A stretch of DNA of 64,000 nucleotides from Halorientalis sp. IM1011 (lineage in GTDB: Archaea > Halobacteriota > Halobacteria > Halobacteriales > Haloarculaceae). The DNA lies in NCBI RefSeq assembly GCF_001989615.1, contig NZ_CP019067.1, forward strand, positions 2,914,001 to 2,978,000, read 5' to 3'. Below are positions 17,553-26,399 of the stretch, one piece after another. Both the position numbers and the translations under genes were made by a program. The notes under the pieces were generated by a model. It ran no database searches. It saw nothing but the letters and a program-made list of their open reading frames with translations, and was not told the DNA's origin. Each line of letters starts with the position of its first letter. Position 1 is the first letter of the stretch.

Positions 17553-18335
17553 CTACGTTCGTCGCACGACCAGTACCGACAGGTCCGAGAATGGCGTCTC
17601 CTCCGATCCGTCGCCGCCAGCGTGGTCGGCCAGCCCCCCGAGCGTCGTCCGCGTGATCGACTCGTCCTCGTGGGTCAGCCGTTCCAGCACGAGCGCGTCG
17701 AGATCGTCCGGCGCGCCCGCGTCCAGCAACTCGGCGGCTACGTCGCCGGGCATCAGATCGTAGGGGCGCGGCAGGACGAGCAGGTGTCGCTCGCCGACCG
17801 CATCCCGGAGCCGGTCGAGATCGGCCGATAGATCACCGCTCTTGTGCAGGGTCACGAATTCGCTGTCCTCCATCGGTGTTCGGGCCATGGAGGCGGCCAC
17901 CTGTAGCGCGGAGATTCCGGGTATCACGCGGACAGGTCCCGCACCCTCGTTCTCGACGGCCCGCTCGACCTTCCCGAGGAACTGGTAGCCCGAATGGTTC
18001 GGGTCGCCCATCAGCACCGCCGTCCCGGTCTCGCCGTCGGCGACCCGCTCGGCGAACCGGGCGAGCGTCTCACCCTCGTCGCGGTAGCCACAGGTAAGCA
18101 AGTCGGCGTCGGTCAGGTCGGCGACGAACTCGACGACCGTCTCGAAGCCGACCACCACGTCCGCGTCCGCGACGGCCCGCCGACCGCGCGGCGTCAGGAA
18201 CTCGGGGTTTCCGGGGCCGATACCCACGGCGTGGATCGGCTCGTCAGCATCGGCCGCTTCCGGCGCGCTCGCCGCGAAGTCCGCGGGGTCCGGACCGGAA
18301 TCCAGGTCGTACTCCTCGCTTTCGGCGTCGCTCAT
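17553..18335 (-). CDS. cbiE: Cobalt-precorrin-7 C5-methyltransferase CbiE
   Basis: 260 residues. After a variable acidic N-terminus of about 30 residues comes the tetrapyrrole methylase fold: HAVGIGPGNPEFLTPRG binds the SAM region, MGDPNHSGY is the second glycine motif and VIPGISALQVAAS the third. This combination is typical of CbiE, which methylates C5 of the corrin ring; the C15 methylation/decarboxylation partner CbiT is encoded separately at 36105. The start overlaps the cbiC stop by 4 nt, in an operon cobN-cbiC-cbiE. Confidence 0.85.
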   Translation of the reverse strand: MSDAESEEYDLDSGPDPADFAASAPEAADADEPIHAVGIGPGNPEFLTPRGRRAVADADVVVGFETVVEFVADLTDADLLTCGYRDEGETLARFAERVADGETGTAVLMGDPNHSGYQFLGKVERAVENEGAGPVRVIPGISALQVAASMARTPMEDSEFVTLHKSGDLSADLDRLRDAVGERHLLVLPRPYDLMPGDVAAELLDAGAPDDLDALVLERLTHEDESITRTTLGGLADHAGGDGSEETPFSDLSVLVVRRT

Positions 18336-19093
18336 CGGTCCAGGTCGACGTTCGTCAGGTCACCGGAGCGGTGGTCGCTGGCGACGTGAACCAGTTCGTT
18401 CGTCAGCCCGGCCGCCAGCCCGCTTCCGCCGCGCCGGCCGACGTTCGTGATCGCTGGCACGCCGTGGGCGGCGGCGACTTCCCGGAGTCGCTTCCGGCTC
18501 TCCGCGGCCTTGACGAACCCGACCGGCGTCGCGACGACGACGGCCGGCCGCGTGCCGTCCTCGATGCAGTCGGCCAGCGCCAGCGCCGCAGTCGGTGCGT
18601 TGCCCACGACGGCAACCGCGTCGTCGTAGACGCCCTCGCGGTCGAGTTCCAGCACCGAGGCGGCGGTGCGGGTCATCCCGGTCTCGGCGGCCAGCTCCGC
18701 GCCGTTGCCGATGGCCTTCCGGACCGGGCAGTCGTGGCCGCGGCCGGTGATGCCCTCCTTGACCATCGTGATGTCGGTGACAATGGGCCGTTCGTCGAGG
18801 ACGGCTCGCGCGCCCGCGACGACGGGCTCGTCCTCGGTCTCGCCGGTGAACCGGACGAGGTGCTGGAACTCGGGGTCGCCCGTGGCGTGGACCGATTTCT
18901 GTCTGATGCGGTCCGCCAGCGTCTCGTCGGGGACGAGTTCGCGCACGCGGTCCATCGAGGTCTCGGCGATCTCCATGGCGTTCTCGGTGGTCGCGCCGAG
19001 GTCGGCGTACGCCTCGAACTCCGAGCCATCCGCGTCGGCGGTTGCACCGCCTCCGTCTCGCGACTCCTCCGGAGTCGCGCCATCAGTCGTCAT
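18332..19093 (-). CDS. cbiC: Precorrin-8X / cobalt-precorrin-8 methylmutase
   Basis: 253 residues. Moves the C11 methyl group to C12, giving (cobalt-)hydrogenobyrinate. The catalytic histidine lies in RQKSVHATGDPEFQHL near residue 68, and the conserved blocks TDITMVKEGI, VGNAPTAAL and PVGFVKAAESK-like (ATPVGFVKAAESRK) are present. The first 25 residues are low-complexity and acidic. It lies between cobN (11-nt overlap) and cbiE (4-nt overlap), implying coupled translation. Confidence 0.88.
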   Translation of the reverse strand: MTTDGATPEESRDGGGATADADGSEFEAYADLGATTENAMEIAETSMDRVRELVPDETLADRIRQKSVHATGDPEFQHLVRFTGETEDEPVVAGARAVLDERPIVTDITMVKEGITGRGHDCPVRKAIGNGAELAAETGMTRTAASVLELDREGVYDDAVAVVGNAPTAALALADCIEDGTRPAVVVATPVGFVKAAESRKRLREVAAAHGVPAITNVGRRGGSGLAAGLTNELVHVASDHRSGDLTNVDLDR

Positions 19094-22000
19094 CGCTGGT
19101 CACCTCCTCGGAATCGTGACCGGCGCGGTCCGCAGCCGCCCGCGCCTCCAGATCACCGTCTACGTCGAGGTTGATGTCACGCAACCGGTCCTCCAACTCG
19201 GTGTCGGCGTCCCAGAGCCCGCGGTCGATGGCTTCCAGCAGGGTGTCGGTGATCGAGTCCAGCGCCCACGGATTCACGTCCTTCAACCAGTCCTGGCGCT
19301 CCTCGTCGAAGGCGAACTTCTCGGCCACGTCCGCCCAGAGGTGGTCCGAGACGACGCCGGTGGTGGCGTCCCAGCCGAGCACCACGTCGACGGTGGTCGA
19401 GAGGTCGCCAGCGCCCTTGTAGCCGTGCTCCTCCATGGAGTCGAGCCACTCCGGATTGAGGACCCGGGCGCGCATCGCCTTCCGGACCTTCTCCTCGTTG
19501 GTGTAGACGTCCACGTTGTCCGGATCGGCCGAGTCGCCCACGTAGGACGCGGGTTCCTCGCCGCTGGTCTCGGCGACAGCGGTGATGAATCCGCCGTGGA
19601 AGGCGTACCAGTCCGAGGAGTCGAACTCGTCCTGTTCGGCCGTATCCTCGATCTTGACGGTCGCGTCGACGTTGCCGAGGCGGCGCTCGAACGCGTCGTG
19701 GGCCTCGGAGACCTTTCCACGGGACCCCATCGCGTAGCCGCCCCACTGGACGTACACGTCGGCGAGGTCGCCGCGGTCGTCCCAGTTGCCCTCGTCGACG
19801 GCCTTGTTCGTCCCCGCGCCGTAGCCGCCGGGTCGCGTCGTGAACACGCGGTGTGTCGCCGCGTCGCGAGCCTCGTCGGGGTCGAGTCCGTCGGCCTCCA
19901 GTTTCTCGGCCTCCTCCTCGACGTGTTTCTTGACGTAGTTCATCTCGTGGGGTTCGTCCAGGTCGACCACGGCGTCGACGGCGTCGTGGATCACGCCCGC
20001 CGCCGCGGGGAAGGCGTCCCGGAACAACCCCGAAACCCTGGTCGTCACGTCGATTCTGGGTCTGTCGAGTTCCTCCAGCGGGATCGGTTCCACACCGTCG
20101 ACTCGGCCGGCGTCGGTCCACTGCGGTTCGACGCCCATCAGGGCCAGCACCTGTGCGATGGTCTCGCCGCGGGTCCGGACGGTCGGGGTGCCCCACGCGA
20201 CCACGCCGATCTCCTCGGGGTATTCGCCTTCCTCGTCGTGGTGTCGTACAGCAACGCCGTCGGCGACCTCCCGGCCCACGTCCCACGCGCTCTTGGCCGG
20301 GACCTTCCGGGGGTCGAGCGTGTAGAAGTTCCGCGCCGTCGGGAGCAAGTCGACGCCGCCCCGGGTCGGCGCGCCCGACCCGCCCGGCGGAACGTACTCG
20401 CCGGCCAGTGCGTCCGCGGTGCGGGGGATCTCGTCTTCCGCCCCCGCCACGCGCGGCGCGGCCTCCTCACAGATGAACGAGAGTGCCTCGCGCAGGTCGT
20501 CGTGTGCGCCGGACTGCGCGCGAGCGTCCCCGAGCGGATCGATATCGACCACGAGCAGGTTCATGTTGACCTCGCTGTCGCCCTCGGCGAGTTCGCTCTC
20601 GGGCACGTCGAAGTCGTGGGCGGCCAGCGTCTCCACCAGATCGAGGCTGGTCTCGTACACCTCGTCGGCGGCCTGCGCGTAGGTCATGCCCAGTTCGTCG
20701 TCGTAGGTCCCGGGTTCGTCGAGCATCCGCTGGTAGTCGATCCCGAGCACGCCCGCGACGGCTTCCCGGAGGCTCGGTCCGCCGGGATTGTCCAGTCGCG
20801 TCAGCGCGACCAGGTACTCCGTCAGCCGGTCGTCTTCGGGTGGTTCACCCATCGTGTGCAGTCCGAGCCTGATCTGAGTCGTCTTCACGTCCGTCAGGTA
20901 CTCGTGGATGCGCTCGACGAGGTCGTCGATAGCCACGTCGTCGCCCTCGACGGTGCCCTCCGCGAGCGTCGACCCGGCCTCGTCGGGCCCCCTGACATCT
21001 GCCTTCTCGTCGATCTCCCCTGCGATCCCCAACTCGACGGCCAGATCGAGGTCGTCGACCGCCTCGCGGATCCGATCAGCCAGCGCTTTGCCGTCGTCCG
21101 TGCGGGCGTCCTCCATCCCGGCCTCGCGGTAGCGGTCCGCGAGTTCCTCCAGGTCGGCCAGGTCGTCGTAGGTGCCGGCGTTGGACATCACCGGCGTCAG
21201 ATAGTCGACGACCGCGGCGTAGGATCGGCGCTTGGCCTGGGTCCCCTCGCCGGGGTTGTTGATGATGTAGGGGTAGATGTTGGGCACGGCGTCGATCAGC
21301 TGGTCGGGCGCGCTCTCGCCGTCCAGCCCGACGGTCTTGCCGGGGAGCCACTCCAGACTGCCGTGGGTGCCCAGATGGACGACGGCGTCGGCGGCGAACT
21401 CCCGCTTGAGCCACTCGTAGAAGGCCACGTAGTCGTGGGGCGGCTGGAGGTCCGAGTCGTGGTAGACCTTCGAGGGGTCCATGCCGAACCCGCGCGGGGG
21501 CTGGACGGTGACGAGGACGTTGTCGAACTCGACGCCCGGGATGGCGAACGGCCGGTCGGGGGCCTCGCCCCACTCCTCGATAACGTTCTCCCGGAAGCGG
21601 TCGTCTTTGTCGTCGAACCAGTCCGTGTACTGCCCGGGTGCGACGGTATCGACCGAGAGCTCCCGTACGTCCTCGGGCGCGACCCAGCGGTCGTCGAGGG
21701 TCAACTGCGCGGTGAGGTCGTCGATCAGTGACTGGCCGTCAGTCGGAACGTCGCCGCCCATCTCGTACCCTCGGGCCCGTAGCTCGTCGAGGAGGTTGAC
21801 CGTACTCTCCGGACTGTCGAGCCCGAAGGCGGTCCCGATGCCGTCGTCGCTGGGCGGGTAGTTGTGGAGGACGACGGCGACCTGCTTGTCCTCGTTGGGG
21901 GTGTGACGCAGTTCGGCCCAGTTGACCGCCAGGCGGGCGGCGTGGTCCACGCGGTCGTCGATGGGGAAGTGCTGTTTCGGGGCACTGCCGATGTCGGCCG

Positions 22001-22985
22001 CGTCGTCGGTGCGCTCCTTCCCGCTGATCGGGTGGGTGATGACGTTGCCGTCGAACTCCGGGAGGGCGACGGAGAGGGCCAGCTCGAAGCCCATCACGCC
22101 GGTGTCGCTCGCCTCGTACCGCGAGCGCGAGCGCATCGTCGTCACGGTCTGGATGACCGGGACGCCCAGCCTGTCGAGGAACACGTCCTCGGCGCTGTCG
22201 CCCTCGTCGTCGGCGCTGCGGCCGCGCTCGTCCATCGACAGCGAGAACATGAACGAGGAGAGGACGGCGTCGACCACGGGCTCGCCGCGAGCGTCCAGCA
22301 ACCACTCCTCGGTGACGCGCTCGGCGTCCCACTGTCCGTCGGCGTCGGTGGCGGGCTCACAGAAAATCGGCAGGGCGTTTGCCCCCTCCGCTTCGACGGC
22401 GCGAACCTGCGCGTCGACGTAGCGGGTGTTCTCGTGGGTCCAGTGAGACTCGTAGAACCAGATCGCCACGGTCGGCGCGTCGGGGTCGAACGTCTCGACC
22501 AGTTCGTCGTAGCTCGCCGCCGGGTGATCCGGGTGGTAGACTCCCTCCGTCGGGAGGGTCACGGGATCGTCGTACGCGGGGTCGGCCGCGGGGTCGTAGG
22601 TGGCGACCAGATAGCGCAGGCAGTTGGCGACGTTCGCGGTGCCGCCACGGTCCAGGTACTCACAGACCCGCTCGCGCTCGCCGCTGGCGACCGTCGTGTC
22701 CTCGATGGCGAAGGCGTCGCCGGTCGACTCGACGATCAGCGGGACGCCCGCCTCGGCAAGGCGCTCGCGGGCGTGATCGTACCCAGGCATGCTGTCCTGG
22801 CCGCCGTGGAGCCAGAACACGACCGCCGTCGCGTCGGTCAGTTCGTCGACGAACGCGTCTACGTCGTCCACGCCGTCGAGGTCCCCGTCCGAGCGCACGA
22901 CCAGGTCGACATCGACCTCTGCGGCCGCACGCTGGACCGCGCCCAGTTCGTTCTCCGTCGCGGTGTATAACCCGATCTTCGGCAT
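19083..22985 (-). CDS. cobN: Cobaltochelatase large subunit CobN
   Basis: 1300 residues, the usual CobN/BchH size. It inserts Co2+ into hydrogenobyrinic acid a,c-diamide-type rings using ATP hydrolysis by a separate AAA+ motor. The conserved segment VVHLGTHGSLEWLPGKTVGL lies near residue 535, followed by NIYPYIINNPGEGTQAKRR. CobN, rather than magnesium chelatase BchH, is supported by the B12 context and the absence of chlorophyll genes. It is divergent from the motor gene at 23020 over a 34-bp gap, and begins the operon cobN-cbiC-cbiE. Confidence 0.88.
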   Translation of the reverse strand: MPKIGLYTATENELGAVQRAAAEVDVDLVVRSDGDLDGVDDVDAFVDELTDATAVVFWLHGGQDSMPGYDHARERLAEAGVPLIVESTGDAFAIEDTTVASGERERVCEYLDRGGTANVANCLRYLVATYDPAADPAYDDPVTLPTEGVYHPDHPAASYDELVETFDPDAPTVAIWFYESHWTHENTRYVDAQVRAVEAEGANALPIFCEPATDADGQWDAERVTEEWLLDARGEPVVDAVLSSFMFSLSMDERGRSADDEGDSAEDVFLDRLGVPVIQTVTTMRSRSRYEASDTGVMGFELALSVALPEFDGNVITHPISGKERTDDAADIGSAPKQHFPIDDRVDHAARLAVNWAELRHTPNEDKQVAVVLHNYPPSDDGIGTAFGLDSPESTVNLLDELRARGYEMGGDVPTDGQSLIDDLTAQLTLDDRWVAPEDVRELSVDTVAPGQYTDWFDDKDDRFRENVIEEWGEAPDRPFAIPGVEFDNVLVTVQPPRGFGMDPSKVYHDSDLQPPHDYVAFYEWLKREFAADAVVHLGTHGSLEWLPGKTVGLDGESAPDQLIDAVPNIYPYIINNPGEGTQAKRRSYAAVVDYLTPVMSNAGTYDDLADLEELADRYREAGMEDARTDDGKALADRIREAVDDLDLAVELGIAGEIDEKADVRGPDEAGSTLAEGTVEGDDVAIDDLVERIHEYLTDVKTTQIRLGLHTMGEPPEDDRLTEYLVALTRLDNPGGPSLREAVAGVLGIDYQRMLDEPGTYDDELGMTYAQAADEVYETSLDLVETLAAHDFDVPESELAEGDSEVNMNLLVVDIDPLGDARAQSGAHDDLREALSFICEEAAPRVAGAEDEIPRTADALAGEYVPPGGSGAPTRGGVDLLPTARNFYTLDPRKVPAKSAWDVGREVADGVAVRHHDEEGEYPEEIGVVAWGTPTVRTRGETIAQVLALMGVEPQWTDAGRVDGVEPIPLEELDRPRIDVTTRVSGLFRDAFPAAAGVIHDAVDAVVDLDEPHEMNYVKKHVEEEAEKLEADGLDPDEARDAATHRVFTTRPGGYGAGTNKAVDEGNWDDRGDLADVYVQWGGYAMGSRGKVSEAHDAFERRLGNVDATVKIEDTAEQDEFDSSDWYAFHGGFITAVAETSGEEPASYVGDSADPDNVDVYTNEEKVRKAMRARVLNPEWLDSMEEHGYKGAGDLSTTVDVVLGWDATTGVVSDHLWADVAEKFAFDEERQDWLKDVNPWALDSITDTLLEAIDRGLWDADTELEDRLRDINLDVDGDLEARAAADRAGHDSEEVTSDDD

Positions 22986-23019
22986 AACGTTGTTAAACCT
23001 CTGTTTACTTAACGCAAGT
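22986..23019. promoter_or_regulatory. Short divergent promoter region cobN / ChlID-like
   Basis: Only 34 bp separate the two start codons, and the region is markedly AT-rich against its surroundings. It holds AAAC-CTCT-GTTT (an inverted repeat) flanked by GTTAA and TTAAC. Both promoters must extend into the opposite coding regions. A GTTGTTA stretch resembles, with an insertion, the TACAAC motif at cbtB and cbiT. Confidence 0.45.
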
Positions 23020-25224
23020 ATGGTTGATTACGCCCACGGCAAAAAAGCTTCGCAGGGCCGGGCGGAGAGTGGAGGTAGCCGGCCGGGCTTCGGCGAAATC
23101 GTCGGGCAAACGGAGTTCAAGCGGGCTTTACTCGCGACCGCGGCGAACGCCGACCTCGACGGGTTACTCGTCTCCGGCGAGAAGGGGACGGCCAAGTCGA
23201 CGGCCGTCCGCGCGCTGGCCGATCTCCTCCCCGACCAGCGTGCGGTCGCCGACTGTCCGTACGGCTGCCCGCCCGAGGACCCCGACCGGCAGTGCTCGGA
23301 CTGCCGGGAGCGCGACGACCCGCCAGTCGAGGAGCGGTCGGTCCCGCTCGTGACGCTCCCGCTCGGGGCGACCCGTGATCGGGTCGTCGGGACGCTCTCG
23401 GTGGAAGATGCCCTCGACGGCGAGAGTGAGTTCGAGCCCGGACTGCTGGCGCGGGCCAACCGCGGCATCCTCTACGTCGACGAGGTGAATCTGCTGGACG
23501 ATCACCTCGTCGACGTGTTGCTCGACGCAGCCGCGAGCGGTGTCAACCGCGTCGAGCGCGACGGCGTGAGCGTCGTCCACCCAGCGGAGTTCACGCTGAT
23601 CGGGACGATGAACCCCGAGGAGGGCGATCTGCGCCCCCAGCTACGGGATCGGTTCGCCCTTCAGGCAACGGTGACGGGCTGTCGCGAGATCGACGACCGC
23701 GTGGCGATCATCCGGCAGGCCCTCGGGGAGCACGAGGGTATGGCGGCTGATGACGATCCCGCGGCGCGACTCCGGCGTGCCCGCGCGACCCTTCCGGACG
23801 TGACGCTCCCGGACGAGTTCGCGGCCGAGATCGCCGAGTTGTGCCGGGATGCTGGCGTCGACGGCCACCGCGGGGATATCGCGATGGCACGGGCCGCCCG
23901 CGCGTTCGCGGCACTCGACGGCCGCGCGCGAGTGATCGCGTCGGACGTGCGGCGGGCCGCCGAACTGGCATTGCCCCACCGGCTCCAGTCGCGCCCCTTC
24001 GAAGATGCGCCGGATCCGGAGGACGTACTCGACGACCACTTCGATGAGGCTGACGGCGACGAAGCCGACAGTCCCGACGACGGCGACGGAACCGGCGACG
24101 CCGACGACGGACAGGGCGAACCCGACGATGCGGACGACGAACGGACACCGGAGGCGGGGACAGGTGACGACGGAGCTGAGTCCGGGTCCGGCGGAGAGGG
24201 ATCGACGGACGGCACTGCGGACGGGGGCGGCGACGGGAGAGACGACGGACGGGACGGAAGCGGCGAGTCGGATTCCCGACCATCGCCGACCGCTGACGGT
24301 GGGACGGGCCGAAGCAACGCGATGCCCGAGAGCGGCGGAGATGCGGACGGAACGGGCGAGAGTGACGACGCAGATCCGGAGGGTGACGACGATGCGAACG
24401 AGGCGACAGACCCCGCGACGCCGTTGCTTCCCGGACAGCGCCGGGCGGATGTCGGGGATGCGGAGGCACCGGAGCTCTCGACGCCCGAAGCGATCGACAA
24501 TGCGGGCGGTGATTCCGGGCGTGGCTCGCGTGCTCGGTCGACGCCGAGTCCGGACGCCGAGGGATCGCGGGTGCGGACGACGCGGGCCGACGCGAGCGAC
24601 AGCGTCGACGCGGCGGCCTCGGTCCGGGCGGCGGCCCGGCGGGGCGGGTCGGCGGTCGAGTCGCGCGACCTCAGACAGTCCGTCAGAGCGGGCGAGACGG
24701 GTGCACTCGTGCTGTTCGTCGTCGACGCGAGCGCCTCGATGCGGGGCGCGATGCGGACGGCGAAGGGCACGGTACTGAAACTGCTGGAGGACGCCTACCA
24801 GCAGCGCGACGAAGTCGGGTTCGTCGCCGTCGCCGGGGACGGCGCCGAGGTGGTCCTCCCGCCGACCGACAGCGTCACCCGCGCCGCTCGCCACCTCAAG
24901 GACCTCCCGACGGGCGACCGGACGCCGCTGCCGGACGGCCTGCGGACGGCGCGCACGGTCCTGGACCGTGCCGACCCGGAGGCGGCGGTGGTCGTGCTGG
25001 TCACCGATGGACGGGCCAACGTCGCCGACGGGAGTCCGACCGCCGAAACCCGTACGGCCGCCCGTGAACTTGCAGCCACCGACGCCGAGACCGTCGTCGT
25101 CGACGCCGGCGATGGAGCCCGCGCCGGGGTGACCGATCTCGTCTGTGAGACCCTCGACGCGACCCGGGTTCCACTCTCGGCGCTCTCGGCCGACCGCGTG
25201 GCTGACGCCGTTGGCCGCAACTGA
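23020..25224 (+). CDS. Fused ChlI/ChlD-type AAA+ subunit of cobaltochelatase
   Basis: 734 residues. Residues 1-330 are an AAA+ ATPase of the magnesium/cobalt chelatase I type: Walker A GEKGTAKST near residue 50, Walker B GILYVDEVNLLDD near 150, and GTMNPEEGDLRPQLRDRF. Residues about 340-530 are an extremely acidic Asp/Gly linker. The C-terminal 190 residues are a von Willebrand A domain with the MIDAS motif DASASMRG. It combines what CobS/CobT or ChlI/ChlD do separately and should power CobN, encoded divergently. The ATG at 23020 starts the conserved part. No second motor subunit is in the window. Confidence 0.83.
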   Translation: MVDYAHGKKASQGRAESGGSRPGFGEIVGQTEFKRALLATAANADLDGLLVSGEKGTAKSTAVRALADLLPDQRAVADCPYGCPPEDPDRQCSDCRERDDPPVEERSVPLVTLPLGATRDRVVGTLSVEDALDGESEFEPGLLARANRGILYVDEVNLLDDHLVDVLLDAAASGVNRVERDGVSVVHPAEFTLIGTMNPEEGDLRPQLRDRFALQATVTGCREIDDRVAIIRQALGEHEGMAADDDPAARLRRARATLPDVTLPDEFAAEIAELCRDAGVDGHRGDIAMARAARAFAALDGRARVIASDVRRAAELALPHRLQSRPFEDAPDPEDVLDDHFDEADGDEADSPDDGDGTGDADDGQGEPDDADDERTPEAGTGDDGAESGSGGEGSTDGTADGGGDGRDDGRDGSGESDSRPSPTADGGTGRSNAMPESGGDADGTGESDDADPEGDDDANEATDPATPLLPGQRRADVGDAEAPELSTPEAIDNAGGDSGRGSRARSTPSPDAEGSRVRTTRADASDSVDAAASVRAAARRGGSAVESRDLRQSVRAGETGALVLFVVDASASMRGAMRTAKGTVLKLLEDAYQQRDEVGFVAVAGDGAEVVLPPTDSVTRAARHLKDLPTGDRTPLPDGLRTARTVLDRADPEAAVVVLVTDGRANVADGSPTAETRTAARELAATDAETVVVDAGDGARAGVTDLVCETLDATRVPLSALSADRVADAVGRN

Positions 25225-25246
25225 GAGTTGGCGCACTCGAAAGTTT

Positions 25247-25285
25247 TACAACTAAGCTTGCTGTTCTACAACTGTAGTTTACAAT
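25247..25285 (+). promoter_or_regulatory. TACAAC direct repeats in the cbtB promoter
   Basis: TACAACT occurs at 25247-25253 and 25267-25273, exactly 20 bp apart (two helical turns), and TACAAT at 25280-25285 runs into the start codon. The same hexamer lies as an inverted pair around the TATA box of cbiT (36688, 36718). This suggests a shared cobalt- or B12-responsive regulator. Confidence 0.55.
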
Positions 25286-25469
25286 GGCGACAGCGAACAC
25301 CGTTCACGGACGTATCGAATCGGCGCGGCCGGCGCTGACGACGCCACGGGTCGCGCTCGGACTCGCACTACTGGCGATTCTTGGCTTCACGCTCCTGTTC
25401 GTCCAGGAGCCGCTGGTCCACGACTCGCTTCACAACGCCCGGCACGCGGCCGGTATCACCTGCCACTGA
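25284..25469 (+). CDS. cbtB: Cobalt transporter subunit CbtB
   Basis: 61 residues: one membrane helix (about 26-44) followed by the histidine-rich CbtB tail with His residues at VHDSLHNARH and the end CH, suited to bind Co2+. CbtB works with CbtA as a predicted cobalt importer in B12 producers. It shares its stop with the cbtA start (TGATG). Confidence 0.85.
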   Translation: MATANTVHGRIESARPALTTPRVALGLALLAILGFTLLFVQEPLVHDSLHNARHAAGITCH

Positions 25470-26284
25470 TGCTCGAATCGTATCTGGTGCGGGGGCTGAA
25501 GGCCGGGCTTGTCGCCGGCGTGGCACTAGGACTGTTCGTCGCCCTCCTGGCGAACCCGATGATCGCCGCCGCGGAGGGACTGGCCGGCGAGGGCGGCGGC
25601 CACAGCCACGCCGACGGCGGCCACGCGGACGGCGGTTCCGGCGGGCACCACGCCGGCGAAGGCGGGCACAGTCACGGCGGGGACGCGTCGGGTGTTCTCG
25701 ATGTCGTCCCCGCGCCCCTGATCAGCGTCGTCGGGGGCGTGTTCTGGGGCCTGCTACTCGGTGTCGTGGCCTTCGGGCTCGCCTTCTACTTCCTCGAACC
25801 GGCGATTCCCGGGACCGGGGCGACCAAGAGTGCCGTCGCGGCTGCCGTGGGCTTCGTCACCGTCTCGGGTGCGCCGTGGCTCGTCCTGCCGCCCCAGCCG
25901 CCAGGGGTCGAGCAGGCACTGTCCGTGGACGCTCGGCTCCCCATCTACGCGGGCATGATGCTGGCCGGTCTCACGGCGTGTCTGCTCGCCGGATACACCT
26001 ACAACCGGCTCCGTGATGACGGACGCGCCCGTGCGCTGGCCGGAGCCGCGGTCCCGTTCGCATTACTCGTGGGTCTCGCGATCGCTCTGCCGACGAACGC
26101 GACCACGCAGTCGCTCCCGGCCGCGTTCGTCGCCGCCTTCCGCGCACAGGTCCTGTTCGGTCAGTTGATGGTCTGGGGACTGCTGGCCGGCACCCACGCG
26201 TGGCTCGCGGACGGAGATTCCGACACCACCACCACTGGCCCGGTCGATGGGATTCCGTCCGATCCTCGACCTACCTCGGACTGA
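25469..26284 (+). CDS. cbtA: Cobalt transporter subunit CbtA
   Basis: 271 residues with about six membrane helices. After the first helix there is a Gly/His-rich loop (residues 38-72, about ten His residues in GGHSHADGGHADGG-like units) that probably collects Co2+ outside the membrane. Family members are usually found beside CbtB and B12 genes, as here. The short acidic C-terminus ends without known motifs. Confidence 0.85.
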   Translation: MLESYLVRGLKAGLVAGVALGLFVALLANPMIAAAEGLAGEGGGHSHADGGHADGGSGGHHAGEGGHSHGGDASGVLDVVPAPLISVVGGVFWGLLLGVVAFGLAFYFLEPAIPGTGATKSAVAAAVGFVTVSGAPWLVLPPQPPGVEQALSVDARLPIYAGMMLAGLTACLLAGYTYNRLRDDGRARALAGAAVPFALLVGLAIALPTNATTQSLPAAFVAAFRAQVLFGQLMVWGLLAGTHAWLADGDSDTTTTGPVDGIPSDPRPTSD

Positions 26285-26344
26285 TTCGCCCGCCCCATCG
26301 ACTTCGGAACGGACTCGTAGTCGGCGAAACGGATCTATCAGGGC

Positions 26345-26356
26345 CTAACATGTTCG
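26345..26356. promoter_or_regulatory. NarO-type box, one mismatch (CTAACATGTTCG), before the R2-like oxidase
   Basis: Located 43 nt before ATG 26400; a GTTAAT TATA-like element lies 28 nt before the same ATG. The match to box plus TATA spacing supports 26400 as the start and ties this gene to the denitrification regulon 23 kb away. Confidence 0.5.
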
Positions 26357-26399
26357 TTCCCGGAACGACCGTGTTAATCGACCCACATTTTCCGGGGGA

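Noticed and set aside
18666..21731. 1021-codon plus-strand open frame
   Set aside because: It is a shadow of cobN and cbiC; composition is Val/Gly/Arg/Asp-rich without family motifs, and cobN on the other strand is unmistakable.
22986..25283. A B12 riboswitch upstream of cobN, the chelatase motor or cbtB
   Set aside because: The gaps are only 34 and 59 bp, too short for a cobalamin riboswitch, and no B12-box-like sequence was seen.
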